Positions 45,578 through 57,400 of a DNA stretch of 64,000 bases are shown piece after piece. A program made the position numbers and the translations under genes. The DNA is from Paragorgia papillata (taxonomy: Eukaryota; Cnidaria; Anthozoa; Scleralcyonacea; Coralliidae): the NCBI GenBank assembly GCA_035771165.1, contig JAWNZC010000445.1:3955501-4019500 (forward strand), given 5' to 3'. The stretch's first letter is position 1. Every line of letters starts with the position of its first letter. Below the pieces are notes generated by a model. The model did not search any database. It was not told the DNA's origin and worked only from the letters and a program-made list of their open reading frames with translations.

Positions 45578-46569
45578 TAGAGCTGCACCCATCGGTTAAT
45601 ATGCGTAATCGATTAATGGTTGCCAACAATCGATTAATAATCGATTAATCGTATTGAATAAATCACGATGCGTATACAGTGGGTTGTCCCTTCACAGGAA
45701 AGGGATGTTTTTTAAAAAAAATTATTAAATTTTCCCCTTGAAATAAAATTACACAATAAAAAAGTACGAAACCAAACATCTAAAGAAAGCGACATATAAT
45801 ATATAAATACGGTGAAATATGATATGACCATCCCGTCTACATTGTCATTTTATTTTTATTTAAAAATAAAAGTGCATCCACAACGGCTGGCTTAAGCGCG
45901 GCACGCTTCTTGGAGACGACCAGTCTGGCTTTACTGAAAATCTGCTCGCTTGGCACAGACGTCGGCGGAGCAGCCAATACTCTGGCGGCAAGGTTTCAGA
46001 CCAGAGGGTAACGTTTCTCGTTTTCCATCCACCACTCTAACGGATCTTCCATCAATGGTATCGGTGCCTCATCGCGCAGTTGCTTGATCTCCTTCTCTAT
46101 CTTTTCCTCGCAAGATTCCACTTCTTCACCGGTGGCTTCCTGAGACTGAGAGGTTCCTTTACCAAGCAACTCTTCCATGGCTAATTCGGACCTGGATTTT
46201 TTCTTCGGCGGCGTTTGCACGAGTTTGACTAAGACTTGACCCATGAACTTGACGCACTATTGCCTATTGCTATGCAAGTAATAATTCATCCTGATTGGTC
46301 CATCTTGAATTGACAGCCAATGAGAGCGCAAGTACTAACAGAGAGGACAACTTCCTTAGAGACAAAGGATCAAAACAAGTCGCGTTTGACATTTGATATG
46401 CCACAACGACAAAGCCATCGCTCCACAACTTTTTTATTCCAGAAAGAAACTCATTCCGGTATCATCCTGTGTGCTGTTGTTTTCGATGATCCGATTATTG
46501 TTAAAAATAATCGATTGTCGAAAAAAACGGGAAAATAATCGATTAATCGATTAATCAGGCGCAGCTCTA
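45578..46569. mobile_element. hAT element, TSD TACATTAT, semi-autonomous relic
   Basis: Ends TAGAGCTGCACC and GGCGCAGCTCTA with subterminal CGATTAAT repeats; TACATTAT flanks both ends (45570-45577, 46570-46577). It is the longer relative of the MITE at 31763-32103 and carries hAT coding sequence on the - strand. Confidence 0.92.
45842..46244 (-). pseudogene. hAT transposase C-terminal dimerisation domain
   Basis: The - strand frame opens MGQVLVKLVQTPPKKKSRSE, continues with an acidic helix, DPLEWWMENEKRYPLV, a TGA stop near 46000, then NLAARVLAAPPTSVPSEQIF and SKARLVVSKKRAALKP. The WW...N...YP...A...L..PPTSVPSEQIFS pattern is the Dimer_Tnp_hAT signature of ZBED-type hAT elements. The catalytic core is absent and the stop lies in the middle of the domain, so it is a deletion derivative. 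Confidence 0.85.
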
Positions 46570-47235
46570 TACATTATACTTTATATATATATATATACAT
46601 ATATTATACTGATTTTAATACCGTGGTCACTGTCACAGACTCACAGTTGTAGTACGACTGTCAATCTGTCATCGGCTCTCACCAGCCCACATACTGTTTG
46701 TAGTGTTTGGAAAATATTTTCATTGGTGTCAGTGTGATATAGAGTTTCCATTGAATAGCTATAGAATGCATGTACCAATTCATAGCACCTTATTATAAAC
46801 CATACCTTACAATAATTAACTTTAGTATAAATATACAGGTGATTAATATTTATTATAGAAAATCATGCATGCTGATTGGTCAAGCTACTTTGGATAATCA
46901 CCTACAGCATTTATTCAAAATGGCCAACAGCCAATTTGTCTACGACAGATGAGGAAATTAACAATTTTAAAGAAAATGCTGTTCCTAAATTTAAAGTATG
47001 AAAATGTGTATTTATACTAAAACAATTATTCGCCTCAGGCTCAATGAATATCAGTGAATAATAACCTCGACTTTGTCTCGGTTATGATTCACTGATATTC
47101 ACCTCACTTTCGGTGCATAATTGTTATTAAAATAATAATATATTTTATTCTCATAATTGATATGGCTATGTAACAACATTTCTAGTAAAGAGCCTACATG
47201 TACCAAGCAAGACTGGAAAGTTGTTTTTTTATACA

Positions 47236-47822
47236 CTGGACAGTAATGAATAAGCTTGCAGTTGCACACCAATCCAGTTGTGGCATTTATACACCAGTCG
47301 ATATACAGCATAATTTGTCATTTGAAGTGAATATATAGCAAACAACATAGGTTGAAAACTACAGCAAAATTTTTTTAACAAGAATTCAAAAGTACCCAGT
47401 AGATTTCAGACTGAAGCCCTGGGGTAGAGTGTGCTTGGTCTCGAGAAATGAAAAAATTATCTGCATGCAAAGCAGGTGTTCTGCAGGTGGAGGACTTCTG
47501 TGCTCCATCTCTTGTACCTAGAAGCCCACACCCTTCTCAGCCCTCTTCAACTTTTTCTTGATTATTGCTCATCTTTAGCCCAGCTAAAGTCAACTCAATA
47601 TTTTCTGGCTGGTGGACTGCCTTACCTTCAAATTATAAAAATTATGACTACCAAAATTATACCAGCCTTCACAACCCATGCAGTATATGGGTCTATTCGA
47701 GATTGGTTTTTAACCGAGTCTGAGCCAAAGTATAAAGTACCTATTCATGAGTCTATGACTATGAGGTTAACATTGAACCAAGCTTTAACTATTAAGTATA
47801 TATTGTGGCATTGCATGCTATT
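47236..47822. other. No gene recognised
   Basis: A + strand frame at 47476-47835 lacks any domain and is probably chance. Confidence 0.35.
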
Positions 47823-47825
47823 GGC

Positions 47826-48032
47826 AGTGGCATAGGAAACAAGTTGATATTGGAGGGGCAGCTTCAAAAGGGCACTTTGTTCAGGTGGTTGGACTTCAAA
47901 AGGACACTTGAAACACATGTTTTATCACAGAAAGGGCACTTTTCTGTTGCAAAAAGGGCACTTCATGACAAAGTTGGTGGTGGTGGGGGGCAGGGTATAT
48001 GCCCCATCCCCCCTGGTTCCTATGCCCCTGTA
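47826..48032. mobile_element. hAT-like element with CAGTGGCATAGGAA end
   Basis: CAGTGGCATAGGAA at the left and GGTTCCTATGCCCCTG at the right are imperfect TIRs; AAAGGGCACTT repeats run through the inside. No convincing target duplication was found. Confidence 0.6.
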
Positions 48033-48248
48033 TATTGTTATATGACTTATACAGTATATAGTTATACTGCAGATGTATGTGTGTTTACAAAAGTTGAAGG
48101 GTAATATCCTAATAATGTGTTGTCTTTTTCTCCAAACAGCGTCACCTGTCCTAGTAGTACTGTACATGCACAGTATCACACTAGGCAGATTTTCTTTTAC
48201 TACAGTGTAGAAAAATCATGTATTAAATCTAAAATTCTTTATTGACAG

Positions 48249-51181
48249 CATTTCTTTTGTGTGGCCAAGACTGGCAGAGTCAGTCCAGAAGATTGTGAGC
48301 CATCAATAAATATTTTATCAAGAAGTGTGAGTATTAAACTACTCTAATTTTATTTATTTTTGTATATAAGTTGAATCATTTTAGACAAAAATAAAGAGAG
48401 GATTTCATGATTTCAGTGCTGGATCTAGAGATAATTTGGACACACTGGTCAGTGGTAAACTTGTGATCATGCAGATGTGAGAACACAGTTCCAGGGGCAT
48501 GCCCTTTTCAGAAAATTTTGAAATTTAGACTTTTGGAAACCTGGCCATTTCCTGCATTCTGAGGGGTGATTTCTGGAGCTTCTCACACTGCTACTGAAAA
48601 ATGTTGACTTGAGTGGGATTTGAACTTGCATTTTTGGATACTGATCAGCTGCTCTAGCTTATCTTATGAGCTGTTGAGTCCACTGTCTGGGATTGAAGGT
48701 TTTTTATCCAACTACAGTACATTGCTTGAGAGTTGAGATACTGTTTTTAAAAACGTTGCAACAACTACACTTAAACTAAAACTAAACTAAACTAACCTTA
48801 TTTATACTGGATAACTCTATCAGTTATATCTAAACTGTTATCCTCAGAGGTCCAGTAAGGGCCCACCCTCGTTGGTCCAGTGTTACTACAGGAGGAAACC
48901 GGAGTACCCGGAGGAAACCTGTGGTGTTTGGTAGAGTCAAACTGGAAGCACTCTTCTCACATGCGGCCAAGGTGAATTATTTTAATCAGATAACTGCACC
49001 ATGCAGGAATCGAACCCGGCTCGCAGAGGTGAAAGGCACGTGTACTAACCACTGTGCCACCAACACCCCGACAATATATATAATATATATATATATAATA
49101 TATATATAATATATATAATATTATATATAATATATATAATATTATATATAATATATTGTATATAATATATATATATAATTATATATAATATATATATAAT
49201 TGTATATAAATTTTGAGGCTTTGCAGTGTTTTAAATTAATTCTATTTCAGAATCATTTTCAGAGAAACATAAAGGGAAAACCATTTTTAACTCCTTGCTA
49301 GGTGTTCAACTATCAAAGTCAAGGTTATGCTGTACAAACACATTTAACTTAATAGTTAACACAGTCTATTAAGACATGCTTCAAGAATAGTGTAAATTAC
49401 TTTCATTGGTAATACAGTCGTTGCCACTTATATGCAAATCATTTTTGCTAGTCGGATTTTTGCATATAAGCAGATTAAAAGTTTCCAAAATCTTTGCATA
49501 TACCGTACATGACTTTTGCATTATATAAGCAATTTGCATATAAGTGCATGGGGGTGACTGTAATGGCATGCAGATTGGAGGGGATGTAATCAGTATTTAT
49601 CCTGCAACTTACTGCAACATTGACAAGCCATGATATCAATGAGGCAATGACCACAGCATATTCTCCAAACCAACGGAACCTCCTCCACCCTAAGATGTGC
49701 AAAGTTACCTGTCTAATACAGGGAAAACTAAGACCATAAAACATATACCGTACCATATTTGAATTTCTGGGCGATAACCCGCACGGTGTATAACCTACAC
49801 AGCAACAAAAATGTCACTTTTGGAAAAATAAATCAGCGTATTACCCGCACTGCCACTATCGGATAACCCACAGCCGCTAATAATAGCATTTTGATAAAAA
49901 TCTCTAACATTGCAAGATGAAAGTAGAATCCTTGGTCTCCGGTCTTCGTGATGCGTCATCTTAAGAATTCAACAGATTACCCGCACCACCCTATTATCTG
50001 CACTAATTATGTTTCCTAGCAAAATTAAGAGATAATCAGCGGGTTATCACCCAGAAAATATGCTAAGGCACTCACCCCAAGTGGAGGAACTCATGCCATA
50101 TAGGTGGGAACTACATACCACTACAGAGCCAAACAAAAACTGATTTGTGTGTGACTGCTCACCATGGGGGCAAAGGCTGTCAGTTGACTTGTTGACCACA
50201 TCAAAGAGGACACAAAAGGGTTTGGGTGGGATGAGAAGACTGATTGAATTTAATGTTTGTTTCTCATTGTGACTGCATTGCAAAACAGTTTGGTGGTGGT
50301 ATACAACAGTATTGTACATGTACCTATAGCTATAGACAGTATTCTTATGTGTTCTTGTTAATTGTTTTAGAGTGTCATGTCATCAGAAAAGGTATTGATA
50401 CCATCTTCAGATTCCAATTTAACACTCAGTGCTGATCCTCAAGATTATCAATGTTTAAAACAAATAGGTAGGTAAGCTTGATGTGGGGTTGGATTTATTA
50501 AACATTTATGGAATACAAGAAACTACAAAAAATACTTGATCCTTTTTGTGTGGATCATGAGAGGTTAATTGTTTGTTAAAGCATTGCATACTGAAATCCA
50601 CTTTTGCTCCCAGGCTTTTTTGTTTCTGTCAGCATGGCATACTTGCCCATGCCTTGGGTTCATAATAAACTTGTATTCTTTAAACTCACTCTAACTTGTC
50701 TTTGCCTCAAGCTAATTACACTTGGCAGCCATTTGCTATTTCTTAAATATTATACAACCAATCGGAAAGCCAGTACAATATTTTCCACTAGTGAAAAAGT
50801 ATCATACTGCCAATGAGAGATTTTTAAAATTTCAGTACTTCATAATAATATAATAAATGTTACATAAATTATGTACAGTATATTAAATAATGAATGTTGG
50901 TTGTACAATGTTCATATTGTTACTTGCTTACATTTAGGCACTGGATTTCATGATTTAACAACGCTATGGGTAGCTTGTTACAAAGATAATCCAAAGAACA
51001 TTGTGATTAAAAAAACAAACCTCGATATATCTGATAGGGAAAAAATTGATTTGATGAGGGTAGGGTTTGTTTTAAGTTGAAAGAAGTAATGAATAGGCTG
51101 ACAACAGACTGAGTAACAGACAGACAGACAGACAAACAGACAGATCTGCTACAGACAGACAGATAGACAGACAGATCTGCT

Positions 51182-51279
<98 letters not shown>

Positions 51280-51443
51280 CTGCTACAGACAGACAGAGAG
51301 ACAGACAGATGGTCAGACAGACAGACAGACAGACAGACCTGCTACAGACAGACAGACAGACAGACCTGCTACAGACAGACAGACAGACAGACCTGCTACA
51401 GACAGACAGACAGATAGACCTGCTACAGACAGACAGACCTGCT

Positions 51444-51474
<31 letters not shown>

Positions 51475-54400
51475 CAGACAGACAGACAGACAGACAGACT
51501 GTTTATTTGACAGATTTTTATTTCCTTTAGTTAGCAGTTATATAAGAATTGACTAGGTTGGTATCGAACATGCAACAGCATCAAAACATTTTTTACTTTT
51601 AGCACGAAGTTCATCTATCACGAATTTTGGCTCATCCCAACATTTTGCCGTGTCTTGGTGCGTTTGTTTCCGGGAATGAATTGTGGACTGTGAGTCCATT
51701 CATGGGATATGGTAAGTTGATGTACCGGGCCTGATTTTTTAAACTGTCTCTCAATTGGTGAGGCTGGAGTTACGCACGCATCATTATTTTGGCGGGCTCC
51801 ACAGTAGATGAAAGCCGGTAATGGCGGATAAGTGAAAAATTCTAAGAACAATTATCAAATCATTAATAATTCATGAAGACAATCCAAAAGAAATTAATAT
51901 TTAATCAATATTTGTTAATTGGATAGAGATTTATCCTAATTTAAATAAACTTTCCGTTTGATTTTTCTCAATAGCAACCTTTGGACAGGTTGCACAAAGT
52001 ATATTAACTTGCCAATCGCTGGATTATTTGTTCTGTAAAACACCTATTTGAATCCTCCACCAAAATATTTTGCCATATTGGATTTAGACGAGTTCAATAC
52101 GTAATAATATGCATTATTATATAGCTAAGCTTGCTTTTGCCGCACGCTGATTGGTTGCCGAAAGGTCTAGGAAAACGCGTATTGCTCTCTCGGGCCCTGA
52201 GAGAACCGGTAAATTTTGGCGGGAAATTTTTGAGTTGATTTGAATAAAATAACAGAAGATTAGGCATATTTGTCGGAAAATTTGAACAAAAACACGTTCA
52301 AGGACATTAGTGTTGCTTTTCTTGAAAGCTGATGTATATTTTTAAGCAAGACAAATAAATGCCTAACAGGTGTAAACAGAAGCAAAGCAAACAAATTTAA
52401 AGTTAAGAAGAAGACGAACCAAAAGCCATATAATAAATTCCTTATTAACTTCGTTTGGTTTGGTCTGTACAGGAAAGTATTTGTCCTCGGCTTTTCTTTT
52501 TTTTTTACATAAACCTCACTTCTTCGTCGCTCGGTCTGACTCGGTTAATAAGTCTTTAGTACACACAGAATTTTTTTATTTTTTTTTTAATATTTTTTTG
52601 CGTCTAGGTTCATGCAACGTAATCGTGAAGACTGGGTTTCCAGATGGTTTACCAGAGGCAGCTATTGCTTATATATTACGAGACGTGTTAAAAGCGCTTG
52701 ATAACATTCACAGAATGGGATATATTCACCGGTGAGCTAATGTTGGATTTAGTATAGGTTTTGCTGTATTATACTACAACAGTTTACAGAACGGTATTCG
52801 CCACGATATGCGCAAGCTGGTTGCTAATTTGGCGGGAAATTCACCGATAATCAAGCAGGAAATTTTATGCCGTGAGCACACGTAAAAACGCCTGAAAATG
52901 AACTAAAATATTTCTTGATGCAATTTCCACAAAGGTGTGAAATTGAAGAAATTTCATTGAAGGAAACTAGTGACAAATGGCAGATGAAAGATAAAATATA
53001 CCAAAATATCTCTTATCTTTTTCGCTCATTGTCGCCGCAGTAAAAACCTTTCAGAAGTAAATAAAAATAAAACGTGTTTTTGTAGCGAATCAATATGCTA
53101 TTAAAACATTTGACTAAAATTTCTTGGAATTCATAGAAGTGAAAGTTTATAGTAGGGTTTTTTTAACTAAGATTTTATAGTCTTCTAATTGTTTGTGTTT
53201 TTTAGCGCTGTAAAAGGAAGTCATATTTTAATTAATGAAGGTGGAAGTGTTCGATTGTCTGGTCTTCGTGAATCTCATTGTCTTTCACCCAACGGTTACA
53301 ATCATTCCTTTGCTTACGACTTTCCCTTGCATGCCGTAACATCTTTACCTTGGTTGGCTCCTGAAGTTCTAGAACAGGTTGGTTGTCCTAGTCTATATTT
53401 GTACCTTTTGCACTTAAATTTTCAATTGAATTATTAGAGAACAAAGAGAATCCAGCATGAGGAGACGATTTGCTCTTATGACGATTTGCTTTCACATAAA
53501 TATGTTAAATATAGACGGTTTGCTGAAAAAACACAGTTAGTAATTTACTTTCTCAAATCATTAACAATTCATGAGCTCATTAGCCAATCAGAGAAAAATA
53601 TTTGGTCATGTGCATGAGTTTTGAAACCCGGTAAAGGTCGCGCTAAGTGAATTCATAATTAAGAAATCAGATAATAAACGGCACAAACAAAGAACGGTTT
53701 ATTACCACATTTCTTAATTATAAATTCAACGTGAAACCACTGTCAGTCTATTAATCTAATATGCACCAATATCACCATGCAAGTCCCTCTACTATAATTG
53801 ACAATTGAGAAGCTATTTCATAAACTCGTGTATCGTGTTTTACCAGGGGTTGCAAACACTCGAGAACAACAAAAATCACTCGGCCTATTACCTCGTAATT
53901 TTCAATGTTGTCTCGTGTTTGTAAAACATTCGAAAACAATAAAAATCACTCGGCTTGCAGCCTCGTGATTTTCATTATTCTCTCCTGTTTTACAAACACT
54001 CGAGAACAATGAAAATTACTCGGTTAATGGCCTCGTGGTATTCATTGTCCTCTCATGTTTGTACCCCCTGGTAAAACACTCACTCGTTTATGAAATATTA
54101 CACATCACTCTGGCATCATTTATATATTGTTCAGAGAACAACGCTGATGTAAAATTATGCCTTCCATTCTTTTATTTACATTCGCACTGTGCCCTATATA
54201 TTTATCATGTTTTTCTATTTTAGTTTGATTTTAACTCCTCTCGTCTGTTTTTTTTTGTTTTAGAATATTCTTGGTTATGACTATCGATCTGATATTTACA
54301 GTGTTGGTATTACGGCCGTTGAACTGGCTTATGGAGTGGTACCTTACGACAATATGACTCCAACTCAGGTACACTATTTTTCTGTATAATTATACTGCTG

Positions 54401-57400
54401 TGGTAAATATTTTCTGTTTTATAACAAGGGAACCTAAGGTAATAATCGTAGCATTTATATTAAATATTTAACAATTAGGTTATGAGCTCGAAATTTCGAT
54501 GAGGTAATAGTTGAGGAGGGCGCGCGCCCTTTTTACATGAAAGCCGAGGTAAAACCAATCCTCCACTTCTCGGCTACTCCATGTTGTTTTACTGATTGAC
54601 CGCGCGGATCCTGGTACTCAATTTCCTACTCTATCTATCGTCGAATTAACAAATAGATTCCATTTTTCCGTTGTCTGTTCAGTTATAGATGCACAGATGA
54701 CGTCACAACGTGGTAAGAACAAAAAAGTGGCCCACGAGACGCAGTCGAGTGGGTCACTGATGTTCTTACCACGTTGTGACGTCCTCTGTGCATCTATAAC
54801 TGAACAGACAACGGAAAAATGGAATCTATTTGTTTTATACAATAAAAAAAAATAAGAAAAAACGTTTGATAAGGTTCATTGAATTTTCCCGCCGAATTTT
54901 CGGGGCATTGGAAAAGGTGAAACACGCCATCTGACGTGATCTATACAAAACGAAGGAATAACATTCGTTCGTGACATTGCAGTGACGATTTTCATTGGTT
55001 CACAGGAATAGGAACAAGTGTGATAAAACCCATGCATCTGTCCTGTAATAGATCATGGCTCTCGACCAATGAAAACGTGCAAAACATTTTGGTTATTGTA
55101 TAATCACAAATAGATATCAAGAATATCGAGTAAGTTGAGTAATCAGATTGCAGCATTTGCAGTAGTTTACTATTAAGTTTCTACTAAATTGCATATGGGT
55201 CATTTTAACTTTTTCATTGCCAGATTTTTCATTTTGACGAGTAAAGTCGTCTGGCGTTAGTTAGAGTTAGTCAGTTAGATAATAAAAGTCGGCTTTGGCA
55301 GTAAAAGGGTTGAAATCACTCACCTATATATAACTGGACTGCGGATCCAATTGAACGGCGCCATCTTGTTGGGTCTTCCGACGACGTAAAGCCCTAATCA
55401 AACGAGAACGCAAGTCATCGCAAGTTGGCAGTCACGCTATCTCAGCCAGCCGCTCTGAATAATTTTCTGAAAATATTATGTACCGTGACAAAGTTAAAAC
55501 TTGTTTAAAACACTCATGAAACCTTTATTTTGTTAATTTGGGTGTTCGAACGACCGCCACAGAAATTTCTGACTGCCAACTTGCGATGATTTGCGTTCTC
55601 GTTTGATTAGGGCTTAAAGTAGCCCGAAGTGTTGACGACTCACGCCAACTCTTTTGAAGCAAAAAGCAAAACGTCTTTGAGAAAGACGCTTACTCAGAAA
55701 TTTAATTCTTTCTAAAGTAAAAAATTTCAAAGACATTGAAATACATGTAAATTTCCGTGGAAAATTCCAAGCTTTTTTCTTTGCCGTGTTTGTTGTCGAA
55801 TAAAGCAAGCTCAAAACGGACAATTGAAACATCTTCCCGAACACGAAGAAACTCAAGAAACATACAAATACAACAAAAACCATCCAGAATTATCCTTTAA
55901 AAAGAAACCTGTAAATATATTTGGTTTAGTTGCACTTTTTGCTTATCGACAATCGTTTTTGGCTTTCAAAATGTTTGAATTTGAATAAGACACGGCTAGC
56001 CAAAAGCAGGCCTGTGGTTGGTCAATTTCGCTGCTCAGAGCTAACAAGATGGCGTCGGATGGCGTGTATTTGGGCCATTTTTTCGTGGGGCACCCGCAGT
56101 CCAGTTATATAGAGGTCAGTACTTACTATGGCGGCCAAACTGGAAGTAGTTTTTCAAGAATTATTCAAATTTTAAGACTTAATTTAAATTTATATGGAAA
56201 TCACATGTTGATGTTGTTTTGTCAATTTACATCTTGTCCGTAGGTTCTTCTTGCCAAACTACAGGATGGTGTGACAACGTTAGAGTCCTTTCCAGAAACT
56301 ACTGTATCTTCAGCAGGTACATCTTCCAGGGTATCACCAGTCTCTGATTCAGGTCTGAATGAAAACATGGGACTGTCAGGTCAGCAAGAGAAAGGGAAAA
56401 ACAAGAAATATTCTTCTGGTTTTCACCAGGTACGTTTTTACTACTTTCATTACCAACTTAACCAACTAATCAATCAAACAAACAAACAAACAAACAAACA
56501 AACAAACAAACAAACAAACAAACAAACAAACAAACAAACAAACAAACAGACCAACAATAATAACAATGACGACGACAACAAAAAAATATGGTACGTGTAG
56601 AGGTACATGTACGGCTACGGATACGTGTAGAAGTAAGGTTACACTTAACTGGTAAGTAGAGGTAAGCCGCGGGTAGCGGGTATGCGTGTTCAGTACGTGT
56701 AGGAGGAATACGGGTAAGGGGTACGTGTAGCAGCTATAGTATGCGTGTTCAGTACGTGTAGGGATATGGGTAAGGGGTACGTGTAGGAGCTATAGTATGC
56801 GTGTTCAGGTACGTGTAGGAATATGGGTAAGGGGTACGTGTAGCAGCTATAGTATGCGTGTTCAGGTACGTGTAGGAATATGGGTAAGGGGTACGTGTAG
56901 CAGCTGTAGTATGCGTGTTCAGTACGTGTAGGAATACGAGTAAGGGGTACGTGTAGGAGCTATAGTATGCGTGTTCAGGTACGTGTAGGAATACGGGTAA
57001 GGGTACGTGTATGCGTACCGTGTAAAGGTACGGGTAAGAGGTTCGTGTACGAGCTAGTATACGTGTTCAGGTACGTTTAAGGGTACGGGTATATAAGGGT
57101 ACGGGTAAGGGGTATGTGTACGAGCTATTTTATACGTGTTTATATATGTATTGTATACGTGTACGCGTATCGTGTAAGGGTACAGATAAGGGCTACGCGT
57201 ATGAGCTACAATCTTGGACAATAATGTTGTAACACCCCCGCCCCCCAAATCAATGTTGTAACGTCCTTTCTCCCAAAATCAATGTTGACGAAAAGTTTAA
57301 AATAACAACATTGAATCGGGGGACGGGGGGTTCACTGTTACAACTACTTTTGTCCAAGATTGTAGTATACGTATTCAGGTACGGGTATAAGGGGTACGGG

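Larger units (their letters stand above)
45170..47235. repeat. Large inverted repeat, arms about 390 bp
   Basis: The left arm (about 45175-45560) and right arm (about 46690-47225) are inverted copies. Paired blocks include GCCATATCAATTATGAGAAT, ATTATTCGCCGAAGGCGAGG with its relative near 47030-47120, and TGTCAGTGTGATATAGAGTT. Inside each arm an ATTATTCGCC palindrome repeats on a smaller scale (45268-45380, 47018-47130). A hAT element was inserted into the loop. Confidence 0.75.

Noticed and set aside
48836..49068. Functional tRNA gene
   Set aside because: Only the A and B boxes are convincing; stems are weak and it continues into a SINE body.
51149..51530. Cys/Val/Leu/Ser and Asp/Arg/Gln/Thr repeat proteins
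   Set aside because: Translations of the CAGA microsatellite.
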